Source: Rhodohalobacter halophilus (lineage in GTDB: Bacteria > Bacteroidota > Rhodothermia > Balneolales > Balneolaceae). From it: a DNA stretch of 64,000 nucleotides. Where the stretch lies: assembly GCF_001715195.1 (NCBI RefSeq), contig NZ_MDWE01000042.1, forward strand, positions 16,788 to 80,787. Reading direction: 5' to 3'. Shown piece after piece: positions 52,924 to 61,516 of the stretch. The notes under the pieces are model-generated. The model ran no database searches and was not told the origin of the DNA. It worked only from the letters and a program-made list of their open reading frames with translations. Both the position numbers and the translations under genes were made by a program. Position 1 is the first letter of the stretch. Each line of letters begins with the position of its first letter.

Positions 52924-53661
52924 TTAATGTTCATAAATCATTTTACGCGTCATCCCGCCATCCATCACAAGATTCTCTCCGTTAATGAAATCATTTTCTG
53001 GATCGGTTAAAAACAGACAGGCACGGGCAACATCTTCCGGTTTACCCACTCGTTTTGAGGGATGCTGCTCATGGTCAATATCGCGCAGTTGGTTGTAATC
53101 GCCGGTATGAATCCAGCCGGGACTGATACAGTTTACCGTAATGTTCTCTTTTGAGTGGGATACAGCCTGAGCGTGTGTAAGTGCCTGCAACCCTCCTTTT
53201 GATGCGGCATAAGCTTCTGAATTCTTCTCAGACATTATTGCACGAGTGGAAGCAATATTAACAACAGATCCTTTCTTCGTTTTCTTCATATGCGGTACTA
53301 CTTCCCGGGTAAGCAGAAAACTGGCTCTCAAATTGGTATTCAAGATCTGATCCCACTTTTCAACCGACAGTTCATCCGGGCGAATAAACTCTGAAATACC
53401 TGCATTGTTGATTAATACATCTATAGTTGAATACCTCTTGAGCGTTTCCTTCACCAGGTTTTGAATCGACTTGGGGTCTGATACATCACATCGGATAAAT
53501 TGTGCCTGTCTGCCCTCGCTCAGCAGTTCATCCTGCAGCAGAAATCCATTTTCTTCATCCACATCGGCAAGTACAACATTGAAGTAGTTGGAGGCAAAAA
53601 CCTTGGCAATAGCTTTTCCGATTCCATTTGATGCACCTGTTACAATAACTGTAGGATTCAT
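52924..53661 (-). CDS. Short-chain dehydrogenase/reductase (SDR)
   Basis: A 245-residue classical SDR. The cofactor motif is T-G-A-S-N-G-I-G, then D-V-S-D near residue 59, N-N-A-G, the catalytic Ser in V-N-I-A-S-T, and Y-A-A-S-K-G with the Tyr-Lys pair. It has C-I-S-P-G-W-I and a C-terminal V-M-D-G-G-M-T. An Asp-Val-Asp after the second strand (A-D-V-D-E-E) suggests NAD(H) preference. The substrate is unknown; Y-A-A-S-K with G-W-I-H-T-G resembles glucose-dehydrogenase or 3-oxoacyl-reductase-like members. It shares the strand with the Rrf2 regulator 34 bases upstream, so the regulator may control it. Confidence 0.9.
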   Translation of the reverse strand: MNPTVIVTGASNGIGKAIAKVFASNYFNVVLADVDEENGFLLQDELLSEGRQAQFIRCDVSDPKSIQNLVKETLKRYSTIDVLINNAGISEFIRPDELSVEKWDQILNTNLRASFLLTREVVPHMKKTKKGSVVNIASTRAIMSEKNSEAYAASKGGLQALTHAQAVSHSKENITVNCISPGWIHTGDYNQLRDIDHEQHPSKRVGKPEDVARACLFLTDPENDFINGENLVMDGGMTRKMIYEH

Positions 53662-53695
53662 AACTACGCCAACTTTATAATGAAGGTTTATAAGA

Positions 53696-54136
53696 TCATT
53701 TCGAAGTCAGGTTCACAAAACTTTCTCCTCTCTCAACATCTTCCGTTAGTTCAAGAAGCGTTTTATTTTCGAACAGTTCACGGATTTTATTGCGGACGGG
53801 CTTATAGTCATTATGTATCGGGCATGGGTGATTGTCATCACATTTTTTAAATCCGATGCCGCATTGGGTAAATACGTCTAATCCGTCAATAGCGTCAATA
53901 ACTTCGATCAGAGTGAGTTCATCAGCAGGACGGCTCAAACTAAATCCGCCGGTTGGCCCCTTCATAGATCTTAGCAATCCATTTTTAACCAGCATCTGCA
54001 AGATTTTACTGAGAAAATGCTTCGGTATCTCCTGCTTTTCTGCAATCTGGCCTAAATCTATATTTTTATTATCCGATGAGTGCAGCGCAATATAAATCAT
54101 GGCTTGCAACCCGTAGTGGCATGAAGTCGAAAACAT
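53696..54136 (-). CDS. Rrf2-family transcriptional regulator
   Basis: A 146-residue winged-helix regulator of the Rrf2 family: Y-G-L-Q-A-M-I-Y-I-A-L at the start, I-A-E-K-Q-E-I-P-K-H-F-L-S-K-I-L in the recognition helix region, and G-G-F-S-L in the wing. Three cysteines are clustered as C-x7-C-x5-C (T-Q-C-G, K-K-C-D, H-P-C-P), the arrangement used by Fe-S members such as IscR, NsrR and RsrR. The ligand (Fe-S status, nitric oxide or redox) cannot be told. It is upstream of the SDR gene on the same strand. A 22-base perfect palindrome lies in the divergent gap. Confidence 0.9.
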   Translation of the reverse strand: MFSTSCHYGLQAMIYIALHSSDNKNIDLGQIAEKQEIPKHFLSKILQMLVKNGLLRSMKGPTGGFSLSRPADELTLIEVIDAIDGLDVFTQCGIGFKKCDDNHPCPIHNDYKPVRNKIRELFENKTLLELTEDVERGESFVNLTSK

Positions 54137-54303
54137 CGTACACTAATTAGACGTTAGGTGTTGAATTGAATCCTTGGTTATACCCTTTAAAAGAGAGTCT
54201 GACAATTTTTAGACCTGAATATACAAAATTGATTGTCGAAATAATATCGCGCATTCTTAGTCACTGTTTTCTGTTTCATGTCCTGCAAAAAAAATATCTT
54301 TCC

Positions 54304-54325
54304 ATTCTCAGTATATACTGAGAAT
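54304..54325. promoter_or_regulatory. Perfect 22-bp palindrome, operator candidate
   Basis: Arms ATTCTCAGTAT and ATACTGAGAAT join with no spacer. It lies in the gap between the Rrf2 gene (start 54136) and the SRPBCC gene (54413), about 88 bases before the latter. There is no T run, so a terminator is unlikely. It could be the binding site of the neighbouring Rrf2 protein. Confidence 0.5.
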
Positions 54326-54412
54326 CAACTACTTCCCCATATTCCATAATTGATAATAAATTGTACTTTTAATTACCTCTTCCACATAAATCAATACTTC
54401 AGGAGAACGAAG

Positions 54413-54878
54413 ATGTTAACGAAACTGATCAAATTTCTAAAGATGGCCACCATCGTTTTGGGGCTTTTTGTAGCTTTCGTTCTGGTTGCAGCATTTGCAA
54501 CAGACACCGAATATACCGTAGAGCGATCTATTGTAATTGACAAGTCAACTCCGGTGATTTTTGAACACATTCGGTACCTGAAAAATCAGGATGAGTTTAG
54601 CGTCTGGGGAACAATGGATCCGAATATGAAGCAAGAGTACAGGGGCACGGATGGTACCGTCGGAGCCGTCTCGGCCTGGAATGGATACGAAGATGTGGGA
54701 AAGGGGTGAACAGGAAATTGTCCGGATTGAAGAGAACAGACGGATCGATTTTGAACTTCGTTTTATTGAACCGTTTGACGTAATCGCTGATTTTCATATC
54801 ACCGGTAATGAAACCACGAGAGGTTGGGGAGTAAAGTTCCCGGAAATACGCATAATAGATATAGAAGCCATCGAATAA
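54413..54878 (+). pseudogene. SRPBCC-family gene, frameshifted and truncated
   Basis: An AGGAG eight bases upstream and a signal/membrane helix (M-L-T-K-L-I...V-A-A-F-A-T) open a clean START/SRPBCC protein: E-Y-T-V-E-R-S-I-V-I, F-S-V-W-G-T-M-D-P-N-M-K-Q-E-Y-R-G-T-D-G-T-V-G. The frame stops at 54707 right after D-V-G-K-G. In the next frame E-Q-E-I-V-R-I-E-E-N continues the family sequence. A run of four G (54703-54706) has one G too many; three would restore the frame. The downstream part also loses the family's last 60 or so residues, ending R-G-W-G-V-K-F-P. Two lesions argue for decay rather than a sequencing error alone. Confidence 0.78.
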
Positions 54879-54893
54879 CCTATATCAATTGAA

Positions 54894-56672
54894 ATGAACA
54901 GTATAATAAAGTACATGACAAAAATTCTCCTCTCTCTTCTCTTTATGATGGTGCCCCTGTATCAGGCACTGGCTCAGGATTACTCTATGCCTGAAATCAA
55001 TGTTCAAGTAATTATTCAGGAAAATGGGACAGTTTCCATTGAAGAGAGCCGAACCTATAACTACCGAGGCACTTTCAGCTGGGCTGATTACCGCCTTCCT
55101 AAACGAGGATTCTCAGAAATACGGGATATCCGTGTATCAGAAGACGATGACTTTTACATCAACGAGAACAGCGAAGAAACCGGCACATTCTCCGTTTCGG
55201 AGTCGGATGATCTGATTGTGATTAAGTGGCACTACGATGCCTCGGACGAGATTCGAACGTTTACCATTCACTACGAACTTGAAAACGCAATTTCCATCGG
55301 TCCCGAATACAGCGAATTTTACTGGATCTTTATCGGTGATGGCAGGGATAAAGTCGTTGGGAGATCTGAAGTTTCAATTCAGCTGCCCGGTCAAACCTCG
55401 GCAGATTCACTCTATAGCTGGAACTACAGTTCTGCCAGCGATTCAGAACTGATTGAATCCGAATCGGGATTTACGCTCACCTCCGGGCGAGTCAACAGAA
55501 ATCAGAATGTGGCTATCCGTGCGCTCTTCCCGACCAACCTGTTCCAATCCGATTTGATTGAGATCTCCGATCCAAACCTTGATCTCAGTCAAATTATTCA
55601 GGAGGAGGCCGAATATGATGAAATGCTTCAAAGGCAGGCGGAGCGGGATGCCTTTTTTGCTGAAATTGCCACTCCGGTGACGATCCTGCTCTCACTCCTC
55701 AGCTTTGGTATTTTCTTTTTCTGTTATCAGCGGTTTGGGAAGCGACACTCCACTGCAACGATATCCAATCGAGAAACCGTTGTACTGCCCGACCGCACTC
55801 CCCCGGCAATCATCGGAAGATTGATGAGCTCCCGCCATACAACAGGAAATCATCTTGTGGCTACCATTTTTGATCTGGCACGGCGTGGCTGGTTTAATAT
55901 TGAGGAACAGGAGAAAGAAGCCTCATTCCTCTCTTCAGCAAAGAGTGAGTTCTATATCTCCGTTACCGACAATGAGCCTGACGAGGAACTCCCAAAATGG
56001 GAGCAGATGGTTTATTCATTTGTAAAATCACGCACTCATTTAGGAAGCACTTCGTTTGAGAAGCTATTCACCGGCAGCAGTTCAAAAGTGGCAAAATGGT
56101 TTCACAAGTGGAAAAAAGAGGTCAAACAGGTTTTTGATGAGAAAGGCTGGATTGATCAAAACAGCTATACAGGAGTGTATATCAATGTTGCCGGACAGAT
56201 ACTCATTGACATTGCGTCTATCATTTTGTTGATACTTGCCGGTCCGATTGCCATCATTTCATTAGTAATCGCGTTTATCTTTTCGGTGGCTTCCATTGCA
56301 ATTATTCGACACACAAAAGAGGGTGAAGAGAAATTTCAGCGATGGAAAGCCTATCGGGACGGCTTGAAAAATGCGGATGAACGGACGATTCGAATGGAGC
56401 TGCTGGATGTCCATTTTGTCTACGCAACGGCACTACACCTTTCCAAAAAACAGCTCGACAACCTGATTCAATCCTCGTACGACACCAACACAGATCACCT
56501 GTTTCGCTGGATTAAAACCAATCGAGGCTCATCCCACTCTCCTGCAACGGCAGCGGCTGCTTTAGCAACACTCGCATCTACCAGCAGTTCGTCATTCAGC
56601 AGTGCCTCGGGCAGCAGCGGTGGAGCAAGCACGGGTTCGGCCGGAGGCGGTGCGACTGGAGGTGCAGGATAA
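54894..56672 (+). CDS. DUF2207 membrane protein
   Basis: A 592-residue protein of the DUF2207 family. A signal peptide (ending A-L-A-Q) leads to an extracytoplasmic beta-rich N-terminal domain with V-Q-V-I-I-Q-E-N-G-T-V-S-I-E-E-S-R-T and W-A-D-Y-R-L-P. A membrane helix follows near residue 260, then a cytoplasmic winged-helix-like part (A-T-I-F-D-L-A-R-R-G-W-F-N-I) and two further helices near 440-470. The last 60 residues are Ala/Ser/Thr/Gly (S-S-S-S-F-S, G-G-A-S-T-G-S-A-G-G), a low-complexity tail common in this family. Function unknown; it is likely an envelope protein. It starts 15 bases after the SRPBCC remnant. Confidence 0.85.
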   Translation: MNSIIKYMTKILLSLLFMMVPLYQALAQDYSMPEINVQVIIQENGTVSIEESRTYNYRGTFSWADYRLPKRGFSEIRDIRVSEDDDFYINENSEETGTFSVSESDDLIVIKWHYDASDEIRTFTIHYELENAISIGPEYSEFYWIFIGDGRDKVVGRSEVSIQLPGQTSADSLYSWNYSSASDSELIESESGFTLTSGRVNRNQNVAIRALFPTNLFQSDLIEISDPNLDLSQIIQEEAEYDEMLQRQAERDAFFAEIATPVTILLSLLSFGIFFFCYQRFGKRHSTATISNRETVVLPDRTPPAIIGRLMSSRHTTGNHLVATIFDLARRGWFNIEEQEKEASFLSSAKSEFYISVTDNEPDEELPKWEQMVYSFVKSRTHLGSTSFEKLFTGSSSKVAKWFHKWKKEVKQVFDEKGWIDQNSYTGVYINVAGQILIDIASIILLILAGPIAIISLVIAFIFSVASIAIIRHTKEGEEKFQRWKAYRDGLKNADERTIRMELLDVHFVYATALHLSKKQLDNLIQSSYDTNTDHLFRWIKTNRGSSHSPATAAAALATLASTSSSSFSSASGSSGGASTGSAGGGATGGAG

Positions 56673-57086
56673 CGCTCAGACTGTAAGCAGGTAAAATTAT
56701 TTAGCCACGGAAGCGCGGAATCGTTGTCAATGTTCAGTTAAATTCCGTGATTCTGTGGCTAACCGTCCGTCTCAAATGGAATACTCTGTTTTATTGATTA
56801 AAGGTCAAAAGATTCGGGTGAGTATCTCCCCTCCTTTTCTAACTTACCCCCCTGCCCCTCTCTATGTCGCAAATGAACTCCACAAATAGGGGAGTTCATT
56901 AAATCATTTATAGGACTATTTACCTTTATCTACTTATTGATAAACAGTAATTTAGCTAATGTATCCGGCAGTGTGTAGAATAAATAATCCTCTGAATCAT
57001 AGAAGAAAAATTCAATGCATTTCCGTGATTCCGTGGCTACAATTTACCTTCTTGCAAAAGAAACGTTTTTGTAATCTCTCAGAAAT
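56673..57086. repeat. Gene-free gap with inverted and dispersed repeats
   Basis: No gene seen. It holds a 21-base inverted repeat (56701-56721 with 56742-56762, 18 of 21 matching), a partial third copy at 57021-57039, and a perfect 10-bp stem hairpin (56872-56881 with 56891-56900). The shared core TTCCGTGATTC(C/T)GTGGCTA looks like a short interspersed palindrome. Confidence 0.6.
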
Positions 57087-57446
57087 CTATTCATCAAGCA
57101 GGGTAATGAAAACGGACTTTCTTCGGATGGGAGTCAAGTTCCGTGTTTTGTGGCCTTTCCCTGTGGTATCTTCTACGAGCAGAATCTCACCGGCCCCAAA
57201 TTTTCGTTTTTCACCGAGAGAGGTTTCGATCTCAATTTCTCCATCCAACAAAATGATGTACTGACGCTGAGGAGCATTATGGAAATCGTAATCATAAGAA
57301 GGATCGACCTCCCTAAAGATTACTTCTTTAGCCGAAACGGCATCAGAGAGAGCACCGATATCTCCGGCATCATTGAGTGGGATTTCGGTTTCCTCAAATC
57401 GGCTGTCGCCGTTTTCGTCACTGTAGAGTCTTGTGATTTTAAACAT
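57087..57446 (-). CDS. Cupin-domain protein
   Basis: A 119-residue single-domain cupin. The N-terminal strand region carries F-K-I-T-R-L-Y-S-D-E-N-G-D-S, then motif 1 positions around A-P-Q-R-Q-Y-I-I-L-L-D-G-E-I-E-I-E and motif 2 around G-A-G-E-I-L-L-V-E-D-T-T-G-K-G-H. The metal-ligand His is replaced by Gln in motif 1 (P-Q-R-Q-Y), so a metal site is uncertain. A catalytic role cannot be assigned. The gene stands alone. Confidence 0.7.
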   Translation of the reverse strand: MFKITRLYSDENGDSRFEETEIPLNDAGDIGALSDAVSAKEVIFREVDPSYDYDFHNAPQRQYIILLDGEIEIETSLGEKRKFGAGEILLVEDTTGKGHKTRNLTPIRRKSVFITLLDE

Positions 57447-57593
57447 CTTATCTACTGTACTTCGTTCTTAATTGATAGATTAACTATTCAAAAGAAATAT
57501 CATTCTATTTCTCGCAGAGTTGCGCTGATTCTTCCGCAGAGATTCGCAGACTTTGAGCAATCAACTTAATGCCTCTTACGTTTTTCTTCTCTC

Positions 57594-58643
57594 CTAATCC
57601 TGATTTGCCGGTTCACGCTTTGCGATCTCCTCGCGTACGACCGGAGCCACCTCGGTTGCAAAAAGCTCGATCGATCGAAGCAGTTTCTCATGCGGCACGC
57701 TACCCACGCTCATCTGTAACAGAAAACGGTCGTGACCAAAAATCTTGTGCTGATAGAGAATTTTATCGATGATCTGCTGCGGATTGCCCACGGCATTTGC
57801 ACCTCTTAATGTGCAGGACGCCTCAAACTGTTGCCGGCTCATTGGCGGCCAACCACGTTCGCGTCCGATTCGATCCATCGTAAGTTTAAACGCTGGAAAC
57901 GCAATATCATAAGCCTCTTCAGTTGTATCGGCAATGAATCCGTGTGAATTAATGCTAACCGGAAGTCTTCCGTGTCCGTGTTCTTTGGCAGCTTGTTCAT
58001 GAATCTGGGCCATCTGTTTGAACTGCTCCGGATATCCGCCAATGATCGCGATGGCCATCGGTATTCCCAGCTGACCCGCTCTGTAAGCTGATTTTGGTGT
58101 TCCGCCGACGGCTCTCCAAACAGGGATCTTGTCCTGGGCCGGTTGCGGATAAACTCCGCGATCGTCAATGGCGGGTCTGTACTTTCCGCTCCAAGTGATT
58201 TTTTCGCTATCACGCAGTTTCAGGAGCAGTTCCAACTTCTCCTCAAAAAGCGGTTCATAGTTGTTCAGTTCATATCCAAACAGCGGAAACGATTCGATAA
58301 ACGAACCCCGTCCAACCATGATCTCTGCCCTTCCCTTCGAAATCAGGTCGATGGTGGAAAACTGTTGATAGACCCGGACCGGGTCTTCAGAGCCCAGCAC
58401 AGTTACCGCGCTTGAAAGTTTAATCTGTTCAGTTCTGGCGGCAATTGCGGAGAGAATTGTAGAGGGTGATGACGAAACATACTCTTCACGATGATGTTCG
58501 CCAACGGCAAAGACATCAAGCCCGAGCTGATCGGCCAGCTCAGCCTCCTCCAGCAGGTTTTGCATACGCTGCTCATTGCTCAGTTTCCCATCCATCTTTG
58601 GATGAGGTGTGTTCTCTACAAAGGTATAAATACCAAATTCCAT
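57594..58643 (-). CDS. Luciferase-like flavin-dependent oxidoreductase
   Basis: A 349-residue LLM-class protein. F-G-I-Y-T-F at the first strand, [13 protein letters not shown] near residue 47, [29 protein letters not shown] and V-W-R-A-V-G-G-T-P are typical of the TIM-barrel family that uses reduced FMN or F420. [12 protein letters not shown] is typical of FMN-dependent YtmO/MsnO-like members. The substrate is unknown. A gap of 280 bases with no gene lies upstream. Confidence 0.87.
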   Translation of the reverse strand: MEFGIYTFVENTPHPKMDGKLSNEQRMQNLLEEAELADQLGLDVFAVGEHHREEYVSSSPSTILSAIAARTEQIKLSSAVTVLGSEDPVRVYQQFSTIDLISKGRAEIMVGRGSFIESFPLFGYELNNYEPLFEEKLELLLKLRDSEKITWSGKYRPAIDDRGVYPQPAQDKIPVWRAVGGTPKSAYRAGQLGIPMAIAIIGGYPEQFKQMAQIHEQAAKEHGHGRLPVSINSHGFIADTTEEAYDIAFPAFKLTMDRIGRERGWPPMSRQQFEASCTLRGANAVGNPQQIIDKILYQHKIFGHDRFLLQMSVGSVPHEKLLRSIELFATEVAPVVREEIAKREPANQD

Positions 58644-58923
58644 AAGTTAAAATGACTTGTTGTTTTTGTTTAATATTAAACAATTATTCTATCAACTTCC
58701 ATTCCATTAAACTCACCCCTCCCTAACTCGCAAAAGCAATCATCATGGAAGGGACTCACAAACTGGTTTACCTTCAGTTTTAAATTTAAAGTAAAAACTC
58801 GTTTTGAAGTCATGCTCCCTCTCTTGCCTGCAGTAGTCTTGGCGAATGATGGAAGTGAGTTTACTATCACTTTTCCCAACTATTTTTCTTCAGATATTAA
58901 ATCTTATCCCCACCGGTAAATCT
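58644..58923. other. Gap with no convincing gene
   Basis: The bases between the luciferase-like gene and the small membrane protein contain one minus-strand frame of 67 codons (58676-58879), but its composition is not protein-like and I see no family. I treat it as intergenic. No strong hairpin was found. Confidence 0.4.
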
Positions 58924-59232
58924 TTATTTATTTTTGAACCGACCAACATTGGAAAAAAACACCCAAAACGAGATAAACAAAATCGTAAATAATCCCAACG
59001 AGACAGGTGAACCAAATGACAGATTAAACTCCGTAATACCTTCGATGACACCGGCTAACAATCCACTCGTAAAACCTGCAGAGATAATGGACACCCCAAA
59101 GCGAATCAACCGATCAATAAAATCAGTATCCGGATATTTTTCTGTGGAGAACTTTTCCCATATTGATGAGCCATCCGCTTCAGAACGGTCTTGATTCAAA
59201 CTTGTACGCTTTTTTCTCTTCTCCGTTCTCAT
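58924..59232 (-). CDS. Small two-helix membrane protein, unknown
   Basis: A 102-residue protein with a charged N-terminal half (M-R-T-E-K-R-K-K-R, then D-R-S-E-A-D) and two hydrophobic helices in the second half (G-V-S-I-I-S-A-G-F-T-S-G-L-L-A and L-G-L-F-T-I-L-F-I-S-F-W-V-F-F), ending basic (R-F-K-N-K). I recognise no family. It is divergent from the nitrilase gene with about 100 bases between. Confidence 0.6.
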   Translation of the reverse strand: MRTEKRKKRTSLNQDRSEADGSSIWEKFSTEKYPDTDFIDRLIRFGVSIISAGFTSGLLAGVIEGITEFNLSFGSPVSLGLFTILFISFWVFFSNVGRFKNK

Positions 59233-59333
59233 AATTCGTTTCTATTTCACAATTTTCAAATTCAGAGTAATTGTTTTTCCTTACATTAACAATAATGTAC
59301 CGACCAATTTGCAGGTACGTATCTCTACTATGA

Positions 59334-60293
59334 ATGATTCAAAATTCCAGGAAAATGCTGAAAGTTGCCCTCGCTCAAATGACACCTATTTGGCTAAACA
59401 AAGAGAAAACTCTGGAGAAAGTGATCGATCTTCTTCATCAAGCCGGTAAAAAGAACGCTGACCTTGTAGTATTTGGAGAGGGAGTTGTTCCGGGCTATCC
59501 CCATTGGATCGGATACACAAACGGCGCCGCATGGGATTCAACCGTTCAGAAGGAAATTCACGCACACTACATCAAAAATTCGATTCAGCTTGAGAAGGGA
59601 GATCTGAATGAAGTTTGCAAGGTTACTGAGACGTATAACATGGCTGTGTACCTGGGCATCATCGAGCGTGCGGGTGATCGCGGTAATCATAGCCTCTACT
59701 GCTCTTTGGTGTACATCAACCCAAACGGAGAAATCAAGTCTGTTCACAGGAAATTACAACCAACATATGAGGAGCGCCTGACCTGGTCGCCCGGTGATGG
59801 AAACGGTTTGTGCGTACATGAGCTGGAAGAGTTCACTGTGGGCGGATTGAACTGCTGGGAGAACTGGATGCCGCTCCCCCGCGCAACACTTTACGGACAG
59901 GGCGAAAATCTGCACGTGGCTGTCTGGCCCGGAAGCTACCGAAATACGCATGATATCACCCGGTTCATAGCCAAAGAGTCGCGTTCTTATGTGATCTCAT
60001 GTTCTGCACTCATGACCAAAAATGATTTCCCAAAAAATACTCCCCATTACGATCTCATAATGGAAAATGTACCGGATGTACTCACCGACGGCGGTTCCTG
60101 TATATCAGATCCTCGCGGTGAGTGGGTTGTGGAGCCGGTGATGAACGAGGAAAAGCTCATCACTGCCGAACTCGACATAAACCGGGTTTACGAGGAACGA
60201 CAAAACTTTGATCCCAGCGGACACTACTCCCGTCCGGATGTTACCAAGCTAACTGTGAACCGGGAACGGCAGAGTATTATTGATTTGAAATAG
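59334..60293 (+). CDS. Nitrilase-family carbon-nitrogen hydrolase
   Basis: A 319-residue amidase/nitrilase with the catalytic triad visible: Glu in V-F-G-E-G-V-V-P-G-Y-P, Lys in H-R-K-L-Q-P-T-Y-E-E-R, and Cys174 in G-G-L-N-C-W-E-N-W-M-P-L. The P-T-Y-E-E-R-L-T-W and C-W-E-N-W-M-P-L segments are typical of branch 1, true nitrilases that hydrolyse nitriles to acids, so that activity is favoured over amidase. Start may also be at the second ATG (59355), which begins closer to the usual N terminus. An exported protein of unknown function follows after 21 bases. Confidence 0.88.
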   Translation: MIQNSRKMLKVALAQMTPIWLNKEKTLEKVIDLLHQAGKKNADLVVFGEGVVPGYPHWIGYTNGAAWDSTVQKEIHAHYIKNSIQLEKGDLNEVCKVTETYNMAVYLGIIERAGDRGNHSLYCSLVYINPNGEIKSVHRKLQPTYEERLTWSPGDGNGLCVHELEEFTVGGLNCWENWMPLPRATLYGQGENLHVAVWPGSYRNTHDITRFIAKESRSYVISCSALMTKNDFPKNTPHYDLIMENVPDVLTDGGSCISDPRGEWVVEPVMNEEKLITAELDINRVYEERQNFDPSGHYSRPDVTKLTVNRERQSIIDLK

Positions 60294-60314
60294 CCAACAA
60301 CTAAACAAAATTTT

Positions 60315-61508
60315 ATGAAAAAGTTTAGTTTACTAATCATCTTCCTGGTTTTCATACTCCCGGAGATTGCATTGACTCAGGAGTATCTGATTCCGGGAAA
60401 CTCTCATGTTTATAATCACTCTTATGCAAATGCACTTCGGACCGTTTTCAGTGATGCATATAAACGGGATGTGAAGTTCAGTGTTCAAATTAGCAGTAAA
60501 TATGGAATTGAAACCATGGCCGGATTAAAATCTGATTCTACCGGCAACTATCTGTTTCATTTGCAGCCTGAGGAGAGCATCTGGTATTCGAGCTGGATTG
60601 AGGTTCCCTGTGAAGATGCGCATTCTGTGGAAAGCCGTCCCAGAACAGGTGGTGAAAGAACGTGCAGCAGACAATCTTTTGAATCCGTGGATACGATTTC
60701 TGTAAAGAAACGAACGTTGAAAATTGAAGATTCACTTGCAAAAATTTTGCACGATGTTTGGTCAGAAATGATACTGGCTAGCAGATATTACGTTGACCGA
60801 AGGATCAGCACGGGAGGTGTAACCTACAATTTCGAATCTAAAGTTTTCGGGCCGGTTACCGGACATATTCAGAATCCTAATGAAGGTACTCTCCCGTATA
60901 AGTTGAGTCGAATTTCCACCAATATGATCCGTTCCGTTCGAAGTGAAAATCGTTCTGAGCAGGATTCTCTTTTAATGGAAATGAATAATCAGGCCCATAC
61001 ACTCATGGCTGATCTCCTGAAAAGCGGTGAGGAAATCCCACGGAGTTTTGTGAGCCATCGTTTTCTGTCTGCATGTACTTCAGACCTTAGCAAGCAGATT
61101 GAATTTGATTACTGCTGGCAAACGAATCTCACCCAAAATGACTTTCCAGATTTTATCACTGCAAAACGAAACGGTGATGATTTTGAATTCAACTTCTTGA
61201 GCTTTATCGATGAATCCAATTTCAAGAGTGTAAATTTCACACCTGCAGTAGCCCGTTATGAACGTGATCCTGATATATCAAACATTGCCTATTACAGACA
61301 GTACTACTATCCGATTGAACCTTGGGAAATTATCGACATCAAAAGTGGAACTTTTGGAGGAAAGCATCGAATATTCGGTCATATTGATGATAAGAGAATA
61401 GTCATCTCATTTCAAGGAATTTTAGAAGCTCTAAACACACGTGAAGCGCTGAACATCAAGGATAGCAGCCAGTGGTTTCCGGTCTCTGAATTGTTTAAGG
61501 ATTATTAG
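60315..61508 (+). CDS. Exported protein, function unknown
   Basis: A 397-residue protein with a signal peptide (about residues 1-21, ending A-L-T-Q). The mature part has four cysteines (V-P-C-E, R-T-C-S, S-A-C-T, D-Y-C-W) and no membrane helix. Candidate motifs such as P-G-N-S-H-V-Y and F-P-D-F-I-T-A are not recognised. It sits eight bases upstream of the LytM fusion gene on the same strand and so may share its transcript. A role in cell-wall work is inferred only from that. Confidence 0.6.
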   Translation: MKKFSLLIIFLVFILPEIALTQEYLIPGNSHVYNHSYANALRTVFSDAYKRDVKFSVQISSKYGIETMAGLKSDSTGNYLFHLQPEESIWYSSWIEVPCEDAHSVESRPRTGGERTCSRQSFESVDTISVKKRTLKIEDSLAKILHDVWSEMILASRYYVDRRISTGGVTYNFESKVFGPVTGHIQNPNEGTLPYKLSRISTNMIRSVRSENRSEQDSLLMEMNNQAHTLMADLLKSGEEIPRSFVSHRFLSACTSDLSKQIEFDYCWQTNLTQNDFPDFITAKRNGDDFEFNFLSFIDESNFKSVNFTPAVARYERDPDISNIAYYRQYYYPIEPWEIIDIKSGTFGGKHRIFGHIDDKRIVISFQGILEALNTREALNIKDSSQWFPVSELFKDY

Positions 61509-61516
61509 CAGCATCA

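Noticed and set aside
56959..57264. 101-codon plus-strand frame overlapping the cupin gene
   Set aside because: Runs through repeat sequence and then antisense to the cupin; no domain.
58676..58879. 67-codon minus-strand frame between the luciferase-like and small membrane genes
   Set aside because: No recognisable domain or convincing start signal; composition looks intergenic.
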